A DNA stretch of 33,678 bases from Planctomycetales bacterium (GCA_022615575.1 JAKEGM010000049.1:1-33678); one strand, 5' to 3'. Positions 23,249 to 31,933 are shown, counted from the stretch's first letter. Program-made: numbers and translations. Notes: generated from the letters alone by a model not told the origin.

Positions 23249-25558
23249 TTATCCGGCGGGGTCTGCGGGGGCATTGAGGGTCTCAATCTTTTTCTTTGCA
23301 TCCTCATAGGCAGCATTGCCAAGCCGGCTGATGACGGTTTGGCGGTCGGGGTACATCACGCGAAACTGTGCGCGGTAAGCATCCTCAATCTCAACGGCCC
23401 TTTGGTAATGCTCCAGTGCGGTATCGTACTCATTAAGCTGCTCGGCAACTTTTGCCAGCGCATAATGAATACGGTCGGCTCCGGGATAACGCCCAAGGGC
23501 CAGCGTGAACGCCTCGCACGACCGCTTGAGATATTCATCCTTCTGCTGGCCGGCGGCCTGTTCGGCCAGCAGGGTATAAATCTCCCCTTGCAGCCGGCAG
23601 GGTTTGAAATCCGCGGGATTTCGTCGGGCGGCGGTTTGGGCATAGTCCAGCGCCTTGCTGAGAAACCGCACCTCTTTTGTCCGCTGGGTACGGTAGGTCT
23701 GTGTGAACATCCCGGCAACCGCATACGCGGTCTTTGGCGAAAGCGGGTCGGCAACAATGGCCTTGTCAATCAGTTCAATCCGCCGGATATCATCCCGCAT
23801 CGCCTGTTTGAGGATGTGATTGGCACGAACCGGTGGAACAAAGGCCGCGGTTAAATATATCACGCATGTCAGTATCAACCCCGAAGCAAGACCAAGGCGT
23901 TTAGAGGCATCAAGGAAAACCACTGATGCTTTTTGGCCCGCTGCAATATGCCTGTCCGCCATCAAAATCGCAATCAGCATCCAGAACAGTCCCCATATCC
24001 CCGGCTCAAAAAGGGCAAAATCAATGAGGTTATGAAACAACACGGCGACCAGCCCGCACATCAATGCCGTATTAAGCCGGTCAGTGCGGCCGCTAACCGA
24101 GCTATCCCCCATCGAGGCCGCCCACAACAGCACAAACGACACAACAAAAACCACCGCCGGAATCAAGTACAACACAAGATAGGCCGCCGCCCGAACATCA
24201 ACATTCTGGTATAAAAACTCCGTATCCACCCAGGCCGGCCGGACAAACAGCAGCATGCTCCCGGACGCCGCCAGTAGCCCCGCCCACAGATGCCCCTTTG
24301 TTAAAGCGGATTCTGTCGGGGCGTTGTCCGAAATCAGAAACCGACCCTGGAAACCTTTCCACAGCGGCCGCAGTGCTGCCCCCGAAAAAGCCAGCAGCCC
24401 CAGCGGCCCGTATTGGGACAGCAACGACAGGATCCAGTTATGCGGGTTTTGAACGGTCTCTGAAGCGGCCGGATTTTTGTAGCGGGGATAGAATTCAGTA
24501 AAATTGCCGCCGCCCACCCCTGCCAGCGGACGGTCCTGAATCATTTGTACGGCGCTTTGCCAGTACTGCCATCGCACCAGCATCGAGTTGCCGCCGGGCA
24601 GCCGACCGTGTCGGACACCGTAAGCAATAACGCAGCCGACGGCCAGAACCGCCCCCAGCAGTATCCCAATCCCAACCATCCGACGATGCCGCCAGAGGGT
24701 TTGGTTAAAAACACAGAGCATTACAAACAAGCTCAACCCCAGGATAAATGCCCCGATGCCGCCCTTGCTTTGCGTCATCAGCAATCCGCCGCCGCAAACC
24801 ACCATCGCCAGACCATAGCAAACCAGGGCCGCTGATTGTTCCTGCGTGCGGCTTTGGGTCAGCGCCTGGGCGCACAATCCCATCGCCGCGAAGACCGCCA
24901 GCAGAAAAAACGACGACGACGAATTGCTTGTCATCAGAAATCCATGTATATCTTTGGAATACAGACGGTGTTCATACATCCAATGTTCCATACTGTCCGG
25001 TTCGATACCCAATTTCCGCAGATGTTCAACCGGATTGGCCTGATAGTCGGCAATCAGCGTTTCGCTGGAGTCCATTAACTGATCGGCACACTGGACTGCC
25101 GCGGCGGCGCCGACCGCCAGAATCAGCAGCAGCGACAGGCGAATCGTCTGCCGCCTGTCCAGCAGTTGCACCAACAGCAGGCCCGTCAGCATCGGGGTCA
25201 GCAGCGTTACCATATCCGTTACGGCAGCGCGTTTGTCGGAGGCAACAAAGACCGACAGGACACCGGCCGCTGCAAAGACGCTGACAGCCATTCCGAATCC
25301 CGTCTTTCGCCAGCGGAATTGATTAAGCACAATAGAACACAACAGCCACAGCCCAACGCAAACCAGCAAGACGGTCGAAGCCAGCAAACTGATAATTTCC
25401 GCCGTCAGCAGCAGCCGCGTCTGCGGCTGGTCAATGTGGGGATTTTCGATAACCGTCAGACGGAGTACCATAACTCCCAGTACAACGCACAGCAGAATAT
25501 GCTCCAGACGCCGCAGTACGGGCGAACGCACCGCCGCCGTTTCCTCATGCGGTTTCAT
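23249..25558 (-). CDS. O-antigen ligase/Wzy-type membrane protein with C-terminal TPR
   Basis: A 769-aa polytopic membrane protein. The N-terminal two-thirds has about a dozen hydrophobic helices. A periplasmic loop carries the Wzy_C/WaaL-type signature ending in NPHNWILSLLSQYGPLG, whose His is the conserved ligase residue. The last 180 or so residues are a soluble TPR region, with SPKTAYAVAGMFTQTYRTQ and IHYALAKVAEQLNEYDTALEHYQRA. These proteins join or polymerise lipid-linked glycans on the periplasmic side; the TPR may recruit a partner. ATG 25558 overlaps the stop of the upstream glycosyl-phosphate transferase by four bases. It is last in the DUF4416 operon. Confidence 0.88.
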   Translation of the reverse strand: MKPHEETAAVRSPVLRRLEHILLCVVLGVMVLRLTVIENPHIDQPQTRLLLTAEIISLLASTVLLVCVGLWLLCSIVLNQFRWRKTGFGMAVSVFAAAGVLSVFVASDKRAAVTDMVTLLTPMLTGLLLVQLLDRRQTIRLSLLLILAVGAAAAVQCADQLMDSSETLIADYQANPVEHLRKLGIEPDSMEHWMYEHRLYSKDIHGFLMTSNSSSSFFLLAVFAAMGLCAQALTQSRTQEQSAALVCYGLAMVVCGGGLLMTQSKGGIGAFILGLSLFVMLCVFNQTLWRHRRMVGIGILLGAVLAVGCVIAYGVRHGRLPGGNSMLVRWQYWQSAVQMIQDRPLAGVGGGNFTEFYPRYKNPAASETVQNPHNWILSLLSQYGPLGLLAFSGAALRPLWKGFQGRFLISDNAPTESALTKGHLWAGLLAASGSMLLFVRPAWVDTEFLYQNVDVRAAAYLVLYLIPAVVFVVSFVLLWAASMGDSSVSGRTDRLNTALMCGLVAVLFHNLIDFALFEPGIWGLFWMLIAILMADRHIAAGQKASVVFLDASKRLGLASGLILTCVIYLTAAFVPPVRANHILKQAMRDDIRRIELIDKAIVADPLSPKTAYAVAGMFTQTYRTQRTKEVRFLSKALDYAQTAARRNPADFKPCRLQGEIYTLLAEQAAGQQKDEYLKRSCEAFTLALGRYPGADRIHYALAKVAEQLNEYDTALEHYQRAVEIEDAYRAQFRVMYPDRQTVISRLGNAAYEDAKKKIETLNAPADPAG

Positions 25559-26664
25559 TGCGTCCCCCTGCTGCCGGCGCCGGCGGCTTCCATGATCGCG
25601 ACAAAGACCAGCACCAGTACGGTCTGCGCAGCAATCATGATGGCGCCAAGCAGGTCGGCCCGCTGCAGCAGAATCGCCCCCAGCCCCGTGCACAGCGTGG
25701 CCAGGTACAGCGTCAGGGCCACCTGCCGGTCGGAAAGCCCGCGGCGCTTAAGCCGATGCGAAAAATGCTGCGTATCGCCCACAAACGGGCTTTTGCCCTG
25801 CTTAAGCCGAAGGAATGTCACGCTGATGAAATCGTACAGCGGAACGGCCATGGCAATCGCCGGCATGAAAACCGAATACAGCTTCGTTCCCGCCTCGGCG
25901 TTATAATAGGTTGTCCGCAGTGTCAGCAGCGCGACAAAAAAACCGACCACCATTGAGCCGCCGTCGCCCATGAAGATTTTGGCCGGCGGAAAATTAAACA
26001 CCAGAAAGCCCGCAAGCGCCCCGATGAAAACCAGCCCCATCGCCCCCACAAATACCTGCCCGCTGCGAAACGCCGCCGCCATCAAAACGCCGGTCGCAAT
26101 CAGGGCAATCCCGGCGCTGGCGCCGTCCATATTGTCCAAAAAGTTGAAAGCATTGATCATCAGCACAATCCAGAACACCGACAGCGCCGTCGTAATGCTT
26201 GTATTTTCGATAAACATCTCGACCCGCACATCCGCCCAGATTGCGGCCCCAATGGCGACCGCAAACTGAATCGCCAATTTAATAAACGGCCCCGGATGTT
26301 TTCGGTCGTCCCACAGCCCCGTCAGATGCAGGATAAACGCCGCCGCGACGATGACAAGCAGATCGCTGGTTTTCGACTGAAATCCGGCGGTATGCTGCGC
26401 GACGGATTGATCGATGAACGCAAGATGCCCGGGCGCAAGGATGAACTCGACCGCCGCCGCCCCGGCCAATACAAACAGGGCGATCGTCCAGAAAATTGCT
26501 ATCCCCCCGCCCAGCGCAATCACATTGCGATTGTAGCGGTCCTCCCGGGGCCGGCTGACAAACTCTGTCCGTACCGCCCAGCGTTTCACGCCTGCTGTCA
26601 AAAATACACTGCACAAAAACGCCGCCACGGGCAAACCGGCAGCTGCGATCGCTAACTGACTCAT
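25555..26664 (-). CDS. WecA/MraY-type polyprenyl-phosphate GlcNAc/MurNAc-phosphate transferase
   Basis: A 369-aa, roughly ten-helix inner-membrane enzyme that transfers a sugar-1-phosphate from a UDP-sugar to polyprenyl phosphate, starting a surface glycan. The active-site motifs are present: D119-D120 in GLWDDRK, NAFNFLDNMDG (171-181), FMGDGGS (about 231-237) and HFSHR (300-304). The last resembles the HxH-type loop of WecA-like members more than MraY. ATG 26664 has AGGA upstream. It is co-transcribed with the O-antigen-ligase protein (overlap of four bases), so it most likely initiates an exported polysaccharide rather than peptidoglycan. Confidence 0.92.
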   Translation of the reverse strand: MSQLAIAAAGLPVAAFLCSVFLTAGVKRWAVRTEFVSRPREDRYNRNVIALGGGIAIFWTIALFVLAGAAAVEFILAPGHLAFIDQSVAQHTAGFQSKTSDLLVIVAAAFILHLTGLWDDRKHPGPFIKLAIQFAVAIGAAIWADVRVEMFIENTSITTALSVFWIVLMINAFNFLDNMDGASAGIALIATGVLMAAAFRSGQVFVGAMGLVFIGALAGFLVFNFPPAKIFMGDGGSMVVGFFVALLTLRTTYYNAEAGTKLYSVFMPAIAMAVPLYDFISVTFLRLKQGKSPFVGDTQHFSHRLKRRGLSDRQVALTLYLATLCTGLGAILLQRADLLGAIMIAAQTVLVLVFVAIMEAAGAGSRGTQ

Positions 26665-26721
26665 CGGCACTGTCCTGAACTGTAATCTGCAAGCCGCATG
26701 GGCACAGCCCACCCTGCTTTT

Positions 26722-27267
26722 CTACTTTTCCAAGGCCCGTTGCTGGCGGACAACCGCCTCGCGACCCTGACTGAGGAACTCATTATACCGTCCGCTCTTA
26801 TAATCGGGAAATGTAAACGGGAATGTTTCCCATTTTCCCCGTGTGTAGGTCATTGTAACCTCGGCATACATCCCGTCGCCGATATAAATGCGGTGGGCAA
26901 AGTTCTTGGTAGAAGCCAGCACCAGCTTGCTCGGCTCGATAAAACCGGGGTCGAGATTGACCGGCCGCGGGTACGGCGTATTCAATTGTTTGGCCAACTC
27001 CTGCTCCATCCGGTTGGTCTGCTGCTTGATGGCAGCCAGCCGCCCGGGGTCAACCAGATTCCCAAAGGCCAGAAACTGCCGTACCATGTTCGGCCCGGTC
27101 TCGCTGATGTAGTATTCGGTCATATCAAACGGCCAGACCCGGCTGACCAAATCCGTCGGACCATAGGCGGCAATCAGGGGCGCATGGGACGCCGCCAGCG
27201 ACTGCTCATCGCACGCCAAAATTCCCACTATCAGCTTGACCGGCTTTGGAGTTTTGATGTCCCACAT
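26722..27267 (-). CDS. DUF4416 family protein
   Basis: A 181-aa soluble protein of the DUF4416 family, for which I know no established function. The conserved blocks are all visible: KPVKLIVGILA, FDMTEYYISETGPNMVRQFLAF, IKQQTNRMEQELA, PVNLDPGFIEPSKLVLASTKN, FAHRIYIGDGMYAEVTMTY and FPDYKSGRYNEFL. ATG 27267 is preferred over an in-frame TTG at 27294. A perfect palindrome, CGATACTATCG (27270-27280), lies two bases before the ATG and there is no clear Shine-Dalgarno. It is the first gene of a three-gene strand with the WecA-like and ligase-like proteins (57-base gap), which suggests but does not prove a link to glycan assembly. Confidence 0.88.
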   Translation of the reverse strand: MWDIKTPKPVKLIVGILACDEQSLAASHAPLIAAYGPTDLVSRVWPFDMTEYYISETGPNMVRQFLAFGNLVDPGRLAAIKQQTNRMEQELAKQLNTPYPRPVNLDPGFIEPSKLVLASTKNFAHRIYIGDGMYAEVTMTYTRGKWETFPFTFPDYKSGRYNEFLSQGREAVVRQQRALEK

Positions 27268-27356
27268 AGCGATACTATCGGACGATGGAGTCAATAATAG
27301 TGTCCGTATAATTCCCTATATACCTGAAAGTTATCCAAAATACTAATATTTTTCGT

Positions 27357-27385
27357 TTGACAATAACTTTAACGCTTGAAACAAT
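27357..27385 (+). promoter_or_regulatory. Promoter of the outer-membrane barrel gene
   Basis: Consensus TTGACA (27357-27362), 17 bases, AACAAT (27380-27385). The expected start is near 27392. On the minus strand the same position reads TTGTCA, a possible back-to-back -35 for the DUF4416 operon, but no good minus-strand -10 is seen. Confidence 0.6.
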
Positions 27386-27444
27386 GAGAAGTCAAGGATA
27401 CAGGAAAATCCAAAACCAGCCAATTTTTAGAAAGGAGAATGTTT

Positions 27445-28215
27445 ATGGACAAACGGATGCGATGGGTTGTGTTGATGGTCATTTCTCTGAGCGTTACCGC
27501 AATGGCGATTGATTTTATGGGCCCGCCAACCGCCACCCTGAAAAAAGGACAATGGAGAACCGATTTCACCTACCACTTTTCCGAGAACGATATCGAATTA
27601 ACCAACATTACAATCGAGGGATTTAATTTGGGTGACCTTGATGTTGATGAAATTGAAATTCAGCGTTATTACGCAACCTTTGGCTATGGCCTTGACGACC
27701 GTTGGGAAATCTATGCCAAAATCGGCGGCGCGGATCTCGAACAGGATGACATATCATTCAGCAGCGATGCAGACCTTGCTTATGGATGGGGGACGCGGAT
27801 AACAATGAATCAAAGCAAGGAAGTGGATTGGGGTGTCGGTTTCCTGATGAGTTGGTTCGGCGCGGATGAAGATTACTCCGGATCAAGCGAGTCAGACACC
27901 TATAAAACCAGCTTTGATATTGACGCTTATGAATTGCAGGTTGCCGCTGGACCGACTTTTAAGATGCAGGGCTGGGATCTTTACGGCGGCATCTTTTATT
28001 ACATGTTAGAAGGCGACATTGACGCCAAAGAAACCGGCACAGATGGGGGAGTCCCCTACTCCTTAACGGGGACGGCTGACATGGAAGAGGACTCCAATGT
28101 CGGCGGCTATGTCGGTACGCTGATGCACCTGACCAAGAACATTGACGCGATGGTAGAGCTGGCGTTTGTCAGCGACGGCTGGGGTGTCGGCGGCGGCATT
28201 GGCTGGAAGTTTTAA
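27445..28215 (+). CDS. Outer-membrane beta-barrel protein
   Basis: A 256-aa predicted outer-membrane protein. A signal peptide (about 1-21, ending near AMA) is followed by alternating beta strands and acidic loops, such as WRTDFTYHFSEND, YYATFGYGLDDRWEIYAKIGG and VAAGPTFKMQGWDLYGGIFYYML. The last strand ends in GWKF, with the C-terminal Phe expected for BAM-dependent insertion. Strand count suggests about ten or twelve. No named family is recognised, so transport or enzyme function cannot be assigned. ATG 27445 is chosen because AAAGGAG lies seven bases upstream; ATG 27439 would be too close. A strong terminator follows. Confidence 0.8.
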   Translation: MDKRMRWVVLMVISLSVTAMAIDFMGPPTATLKKGQWRTDFTYHFSENDIELTNITIEGFNLGDLDVDEIEIQRYYATFGYGLDDRWEIYAKIGGADLEQDDISFSSDADLAYGWGTRITMNQSKEVDWGVGFLMSWFGADEDYSGSSESDTYKTSFDIDAYELQVAAGPTFKMQGWDLYGGIFYYMLEGDIDAKETGTDGGVPYSLTGTADMEEDSNVGGYVGTLMHLTKNIDAMVELAFVSDGWGVGGGIGWKF

Positions 28216-28245
28216 CCCAAACAAACAGCTCCTTAACAAACAACA

Positions 28246-28283
28246 GAGTAAAAAGGCCGGTCACAAGACCGGCCTTTTTACTC
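28246..28283. terminator. Bidirectional intrinsic terminator
   Basis: A perfect 17-bp stem, GAGTAAAAAGGCCGGTC and its complement, with an ACAA loop. It has T tracts in both directions. It ends the barrel gene on the plus strand and the tmRNA gene on the minus strand. Confidence 0.93.
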
Positions 28284-28350
28284 ACTACTCGACTAATCGG
28301 CGGAAACAAGCAAATCGCTATCTGCCGAAAAATTTCCACTGTACACTCAG

Positions 28351-28700
28351 TGGAGGCGGGGGGATTCGAACCCCCGTCCCGTGACATTTCAGGACAGGCC
28401 TCTACATGCATAGTCGGTCATTTAGGATTCGCCCCGCGTCCCGCCGAACGACAGGCTGAACGCATCGCTATTTTGCTGAATTTCGCCGCCCTGCCGCAAA
28501 CCTTCAGGTTGGCTATCCCGCATTTCGGCGCCCGTGCAAAACCCGCGGGAAGGGGTCGTGCAGGACGGGCCGCTATTTAAGCAGCCATTGCATACTGGTA
28601 GTTGCCAGTTAAATTAGTTAACGGATGTTTTACCAGGCCAACCGTCATCCTGGGCATGCCGCCTGGCCCTCTACCTGTCCGGTCGAAGCCAGTCGCCCCC
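28351..28700 (-). ncRNA. ssrA: tmRNA (SsrA)
   Basis: A 350-nt transfer-messenger RNA that rescues stalled ribosomes. The 5' end GGGGGCGACTGG pairs with a 3' CGCCTCC (GGGGGCG acceptor stem with one G-U). The T arm contains GGTTCGAATCC, and the discriminator is A. CCA is not encoded. The tag reading frame (28577-28606 on the minus strand) ends with a TAA stop and is best read as G-N-Y-Q-Y-A-M-A-A, with GGC as the resume codon. The preceding TTAACT sits where the upstream resume-context bases lie in known tmRNAs. An Ala-Ala end is typical, although the Met is unusual. The resume codon is an inference; the rest of the molecule holds pseudoknot-rich sequence. Confidence 0.95.
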
Positions 28701-28724
28701 AATTGTCAAAGAACTCATCTATAA

Positions 28725-28753
28725 ATTATACAATCTCTGAACCTAAAATGCAA
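28725..28753 (-). promoter_or_regulatory. Promoter of the tmRNA gene
   Basis: TTGCAT (28753-28748), 17 bases, perfect TATAAT (28730-28725) on the minus strand. The expected start is about 18 bases before the mature 5' end, leaving a short leader to be trimmed. Confidence 0.7.
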
Positions 28754-28836
28754 CAATTCTTATTTCCGGGGAAACTGTCCGATAAACAAGAAGTGGATAC
28801 CGCCTGTCTGATACAAACAGATAGAACACTATCGGA

Positions 28837-29832
28837 TCAATATGAATCCAGCCAGTTCCCACACAGCAGGGCTGCATCGGCGTTGTCAACCCTGCCGCTG
28901 CGGTTGATATCGGCGCCGCCACAGAAGGTATTCACGGCAGAACAGCCAGCGTCAAGCCAATGCGATGCAAAACACATGACGTCCTCAAGGTTAATCTGAC
29001 CGCCGGGCACAAGGTCGCTTGCCTGCGGTTCATACCCGGCCTTTCGATTCCAATGTGCAAGGAACAGTTCCAAATCGGCTATATCCACGCCGCCGCTGTA
29101 ATTTAAGTCGATTCCGCCGCAGAACCCATCCGCCGAATCGCACATATCATCCAGCCAATGAGATGCAACCTTGGCAAAATCCGCAAAATCAATCGCCGCA
29201 TCCGAATTGAAGTCGCTGTCATAGGACCATTCGCACGGCCGTACATAGACCTTATTCATCCATACCGGCGGATTGCACGGGAAGTTGGAAAGCGAGGCAC
29301 TGACATAGCACGTCGGCACCTGCGCAATGGCATCGACCACATCCATCCCCTCAACGACCTTCCCAAAGACGCAATACCCCCAGCCGTCCGATGCATTTTG
29401 GCGGTCCAGATGAGGGTTATCAGCGTGATTGATAAAAAACTGTGAAGTCGCCGAATGCGGTTCATTGGTTCGTGCCATGGCAAGCGTGCCCCGCAGATTC
29501 TTTAATCCGTTGCCGCTTTCATTAAGAATCGGCCCTGCGGTCGGCGCCGCCTGATAAATATACTGACCATCCAGATAATACCCGCCGCCTTGGATCATGA
29601 AGGTGTAAATCACCCGGTGGAAGAGCAGCCCGTCATAAAAACCGCTGTTGATATAATATAGAAAGTTATCCACCGTAATCGGCGCTTTCTGAGGATAAAG
29701 CTCAACCACAATGTCCCCCAGATTGGTTTCCAAAACAGCCTTTGGATTCGGTGCGGCTGCGCAGAACGCCCCCTGTCCCGCTAATACCCACGAAACAAAC
29801 ACCGCCATCATACGATATCGCATCACCCTCAT
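28837..29832 (-). CDS. Secreted cyclophilin-type peptidyl-prolyl isomerase with dockerin-like repeats
   Basis: A 331-aa exported protein. A signal peptide (about 8-27) leads into a cyclophilin domain (about 31-198) with the core FHRVIYTFMIQGG (71-83) and ATSQFFIN (128-135). The remainder holds repeated calcium-loop-helix units resembling dockerins: SDFNSDAAIDFADFAKVASHW (about 206-226), IDLNYSGGVDIADLELFLAHW (about 241-261) and ADINRSGRVDNADAALLCGNW (about 307-327), with a looser unit between. It would assist protein folding outside the inner membrane, and the repeats may anchor it to a surface scaffold. The coding start is at ATG 29832, with later ATGs possible. It is monocistronic behind a strong promoter. 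Confidence 0.92.
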   Translation of the reverse strand: MRVMRYRMMAVFVSWVLAGQGAFCAAAPNPKAVLETNLGDIVVELYPQKAPITVDNFLYYINSGFYDGLLFHRVIYTFMIQGGGYYLDGQYIYQAAPTAGPILNESGNGLKNLRGTLAMARTNEPHSATSQFFINHADNPHLDRQNASDGWGYCVFGKVVEGMDVVDAIAQVPTCYVSASLSNFPCNPPVWMNKVYVRPCEWSYDSDFNSDAAIDFADFAKVASHWLDDMCDSADGFCGGIDLNYSGGVDIADLELFLAHWNRKAGYEPQASDLVPGGQINLEDVMCFASHWLDAGCSAVNTFCGGADINRSGRVDNADAALLCGNWLDSY

Positions 29833-29866
29833 TGCAGAAAAACACCCCCCATAGCAGGGATTGAAT

Positions 29867-29914
29867 TCACCGATTCAAAACGGTGATTATACCAGATTGA
29901 ATCTCAAAAATCAA
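29867..29914 (-). promoter_or_regulatory. Promoter of the cyclophilin gene with abutting dyad
   Basis: TTGATT (29914-29909), 17 bases, perfect TATAAT (29891-29886) on the minus strand. Directly after the -10, sharing its last base pair, comes CACCG/CGGTG with an 8-base loop; the flanking T and A extend the dyad to 29867-29886. The dyad covers the expected start site, about 29879. Confidence 0.65.
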
Positions 29915-30077
29915 GGTTTCTGCATCAAAAACCTGTTCGGAGTTTAGTTTTTGATACCCGGTTTAAGTTCAGGATTGAAAAAGGCCGATATTCAAACAGG
30001 ACGCAGGGGCGCCGTATCGACTCAGGCGAAAAACCGGGTTTTTTATCTTGAATTAAGCTGTTCGGGAAACAAAAAGA

Positions 30078-30887
30078 ATGATTGAAGAACTGGGCGATTG
30101 GACAATCACAAAAGTCAGCCATATCGGACGTTTCTGCCGCTTTGCCTGGCTGTCCATGGGGGCGATGTTCGGGGCAATTTTCAAGCCGAAGGGCTACCCG
30201 CTGGTTCTCACGCAGATGCAGGCCATCGGCGTGCAGTCGGTTCCTGTGGTGATGGCAACGGGGGCATTTGTGGGGATGATTCTGGCAATTCAGACGTACG
30301 GCCAGCTTGCCAGCATGGGACTGGAGGAACGGCTGGGCGTGCTGATTAACATCGCGGTTGTCAAGGAGCTTGGGCCGGTGCTTGCGGCGGTGATGCTGGC
30401 CGGACGGGTCGGCGGTGCGCTGACAGCCGAACTGGGCACGATGAACGTAACCGAACAGATTGCCGCCGTCCAGAGCATGGGGACCAATCCCATCGGCTAC
30501 CTCGTTGCCCCGCGGGTGCTGGCGTGCCTGCTGCTGACGCCCTTTTTGATTGTGTATGCGGACTTGCTGGGTATCCTCGGCGGCTATTTTATCAGCATTT
30601 ACCAGCTTAAAATCAACGCTGGCGCCTACTGGAACTACAGCGCTATCGGCGTGGAACTGTGGGATGTCACCACGGGCATTCTCAAGGGCTTCTTTTTCGG
30701 CGGGGCCATCGCCGTAATCAGCTGCTACAAGGGCTTTACCTGCCGCCAGGGCGCCCAAGGGGTCGGCGAGGCCTGCACGGAGGCATTTGTGGGTTGCTTT
30801 ATGACGATTCTGTTCTTAAACTATGTTTTTGCGGTCGTTCTGGACGCGATTTATAAATGCTTCTGGCCGCTGAGGCCGCTGCTGTAA
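30078..30887 (+). CDS. mlaE: MlaE-family lipid-transport permease
   Basis: A 269-aa integral membrane protein of the MlaE/YrbE family, the permease of ABC transporters that move phospholipids between inner and outer membrane. It has an N-terminal amphipathic stretch, then five or so hydrophobic helices. The conserved core runs IQTYGQLASMG, VVKELGPVLAAVMLAGRVGGALTAELGTM and VTEQIAAVQSMGTNP, including the EQxxAL-type coupling region. Length is normal (about 260). GGGA lies 13 bases upstream of ATG 30078. It sits next to an ATP-binding subunit, but no MCE-domain MlaD follows in the window. Confidence 0.93.
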   Translation: MIEELGDWTITKVSHIGRFCRFAWLSMGAMFGAIFKPKGYPLVLTQMQAIGVQSVPVVMATGAFVGMILAIQTYGQLASMGLEERLGVLINIAVVKELGPVLAAVMLAGRVGGALTAELGTMNVTEQIAAVQSMGTNPIGYLVAPRVLACLLLTPFLIVYADLLGILGGYFISIYQLKINAGAYWNYSAIGVELWDVTTGILKGFFFGGAIAVISCYKGFTCRQGAQGVGEACTEAFVGCFMTILFLNYVFAVVLDAIYKCFWPLRPLL

Positions 30888-30907
30888 ACGCATACGAGAA
30901 ACCAATC

Positions 30908-31744
30908 GTGACGCGAAAATCCATACAACCCGAAGACGGCCTGCTGGTTACACAAAACCTGACCAAGCGGTTCGATGACCGACTGGTGCTGGACTCCGTC
31001 TGTATGGCGATTGAAGAGGGCAAGACAACCGTCATCATCGGACCGTCCGGGTGCGGCAAGACCGTATTTATAAAGCACCTGATTGTGCTGGAACGCCCGA
31101 CCGAAGGCCAGATTTTCTTCAAAGGTCATCGCATTGATGCGCTGGATGAGCGGCAATTGGCCAAGATACGCACGCGGTTTGGCTTCTGTTTTCAGATGAG
31201 CGCACTGTTCGACAGCTTGACCGTCTATGAAAACATCACGTTCCCGGTCCAACAGCACTATAAGGCGGTCAATTATAAACCGCTGGATGAACTGGTCAAA
31301 CAGAAGCTGGCTCTGGTCGGGATGGACGGCTTCCAGAACCATTATCCGGCGTCGTTGTCCGGCGGGCAGAAAAAACGCGTCGCGCTGGCCCGCGCCATCG
31401 CACTGAACCCGGAAGTCATTCTCTATGACGAACCGACAACCGGGCTGGACCCCATTACCTCCGATGTCATCAATGAGCTGATTATCAAGCTGCAAAAGGA
31501 GCTGAAAATCACCAGTATCGTCGTTACCCATGATATGAAAAGTGCTTACAAGATTGCCGACCGCATTGTGATGCTATATAACGGCCGCATCATTGCCGAC
31601 GGCAACGCCGAGCAGATCCGCAATCACCCGCACGATATCGTCCAGCAATTCATCTACGGACGGGTCGGCGAGGCAGAATTGGCCGCCCTGCGGCTTGGCG
31701 GCACCCGCTTTGAAACACAATTCACCCCCGAGGACTTTGAGTAA
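30908..31744 (+). CDS. mlaF: MlaF-type ABC transporter ATP-binding protein
   Basis: A 278-aa cytoplasmic ATPase that pairs with the upstream MlaE. Motifs in order: Walker A GPSGCGKT (about 45-52), Q-loop FCFQMSALF, signature LSGGQKKR, Walker B VILYDEPTTGLDP and switch His in VVTHD. The MSALFDSLTVYENI stretch is typical of MlaF-type ATPases. The start is placed at GTG 30908, 20 bases after the mlaE stop, because family proteins begin here; an ATG at 30857 would overlap mlaE by 31 bases. The C-terminal 30 residues, GEAELAALRLGG and after, extend beyond the ATPase domain. Confidence 0.92.
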   Translation: MTRKSIQPEDGLLVTQNLTKRFDDRLVLDSVCMAIEEGKTTVIIGPSGCGKTVFIKHLIVLERPTEGQIFFKGHRIDALDERQLAKIRTRFGFCFQMSALFDSLTVYENITFPVQQHYKAVNYKPLDELVKQKLALVGMDGFQNHYPASLSGGQKKRVALARAIALNPEVILYDEPTTGLDPITSDVINELIIKLQKELKITSIVVTHDMKSAYKIADRIVMLYNGRIIADGNAEQIRNHPHDIVQQFIYGRVGEAELAALRLGGTRFETQFTPEDFE

Positions 31745-31753
31745 TCACCAACA

Positions 31754-31779
31754 GAGGATGTCTGCCATATAAAATCCTC
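31754..31779 (+). terminator. Possible terminator after mlaF
   Basis: GAGGAT (31754-31759) pairs with ATCCTC (31774-31779), with a 14-base loop, followed by GTCTTT. It is weak, but the gap to pfp is otherwise gene-free. Confidence 0.4.
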
Positions 31780-31933
31780 GTCTTTACTCTAAAATAGGAA
31801 TTGACCAGAGGCATCAAAAGTGCCATTGCAGGGTCAAATACACCGCCTGAAAAATAAAGATTTTTCGGCTCTTGTAATATGGGTTTGTAACAGGTTTGAT
31901 TCCAGTTTACGCCTCCCAAGGGTATGTTTGGAC

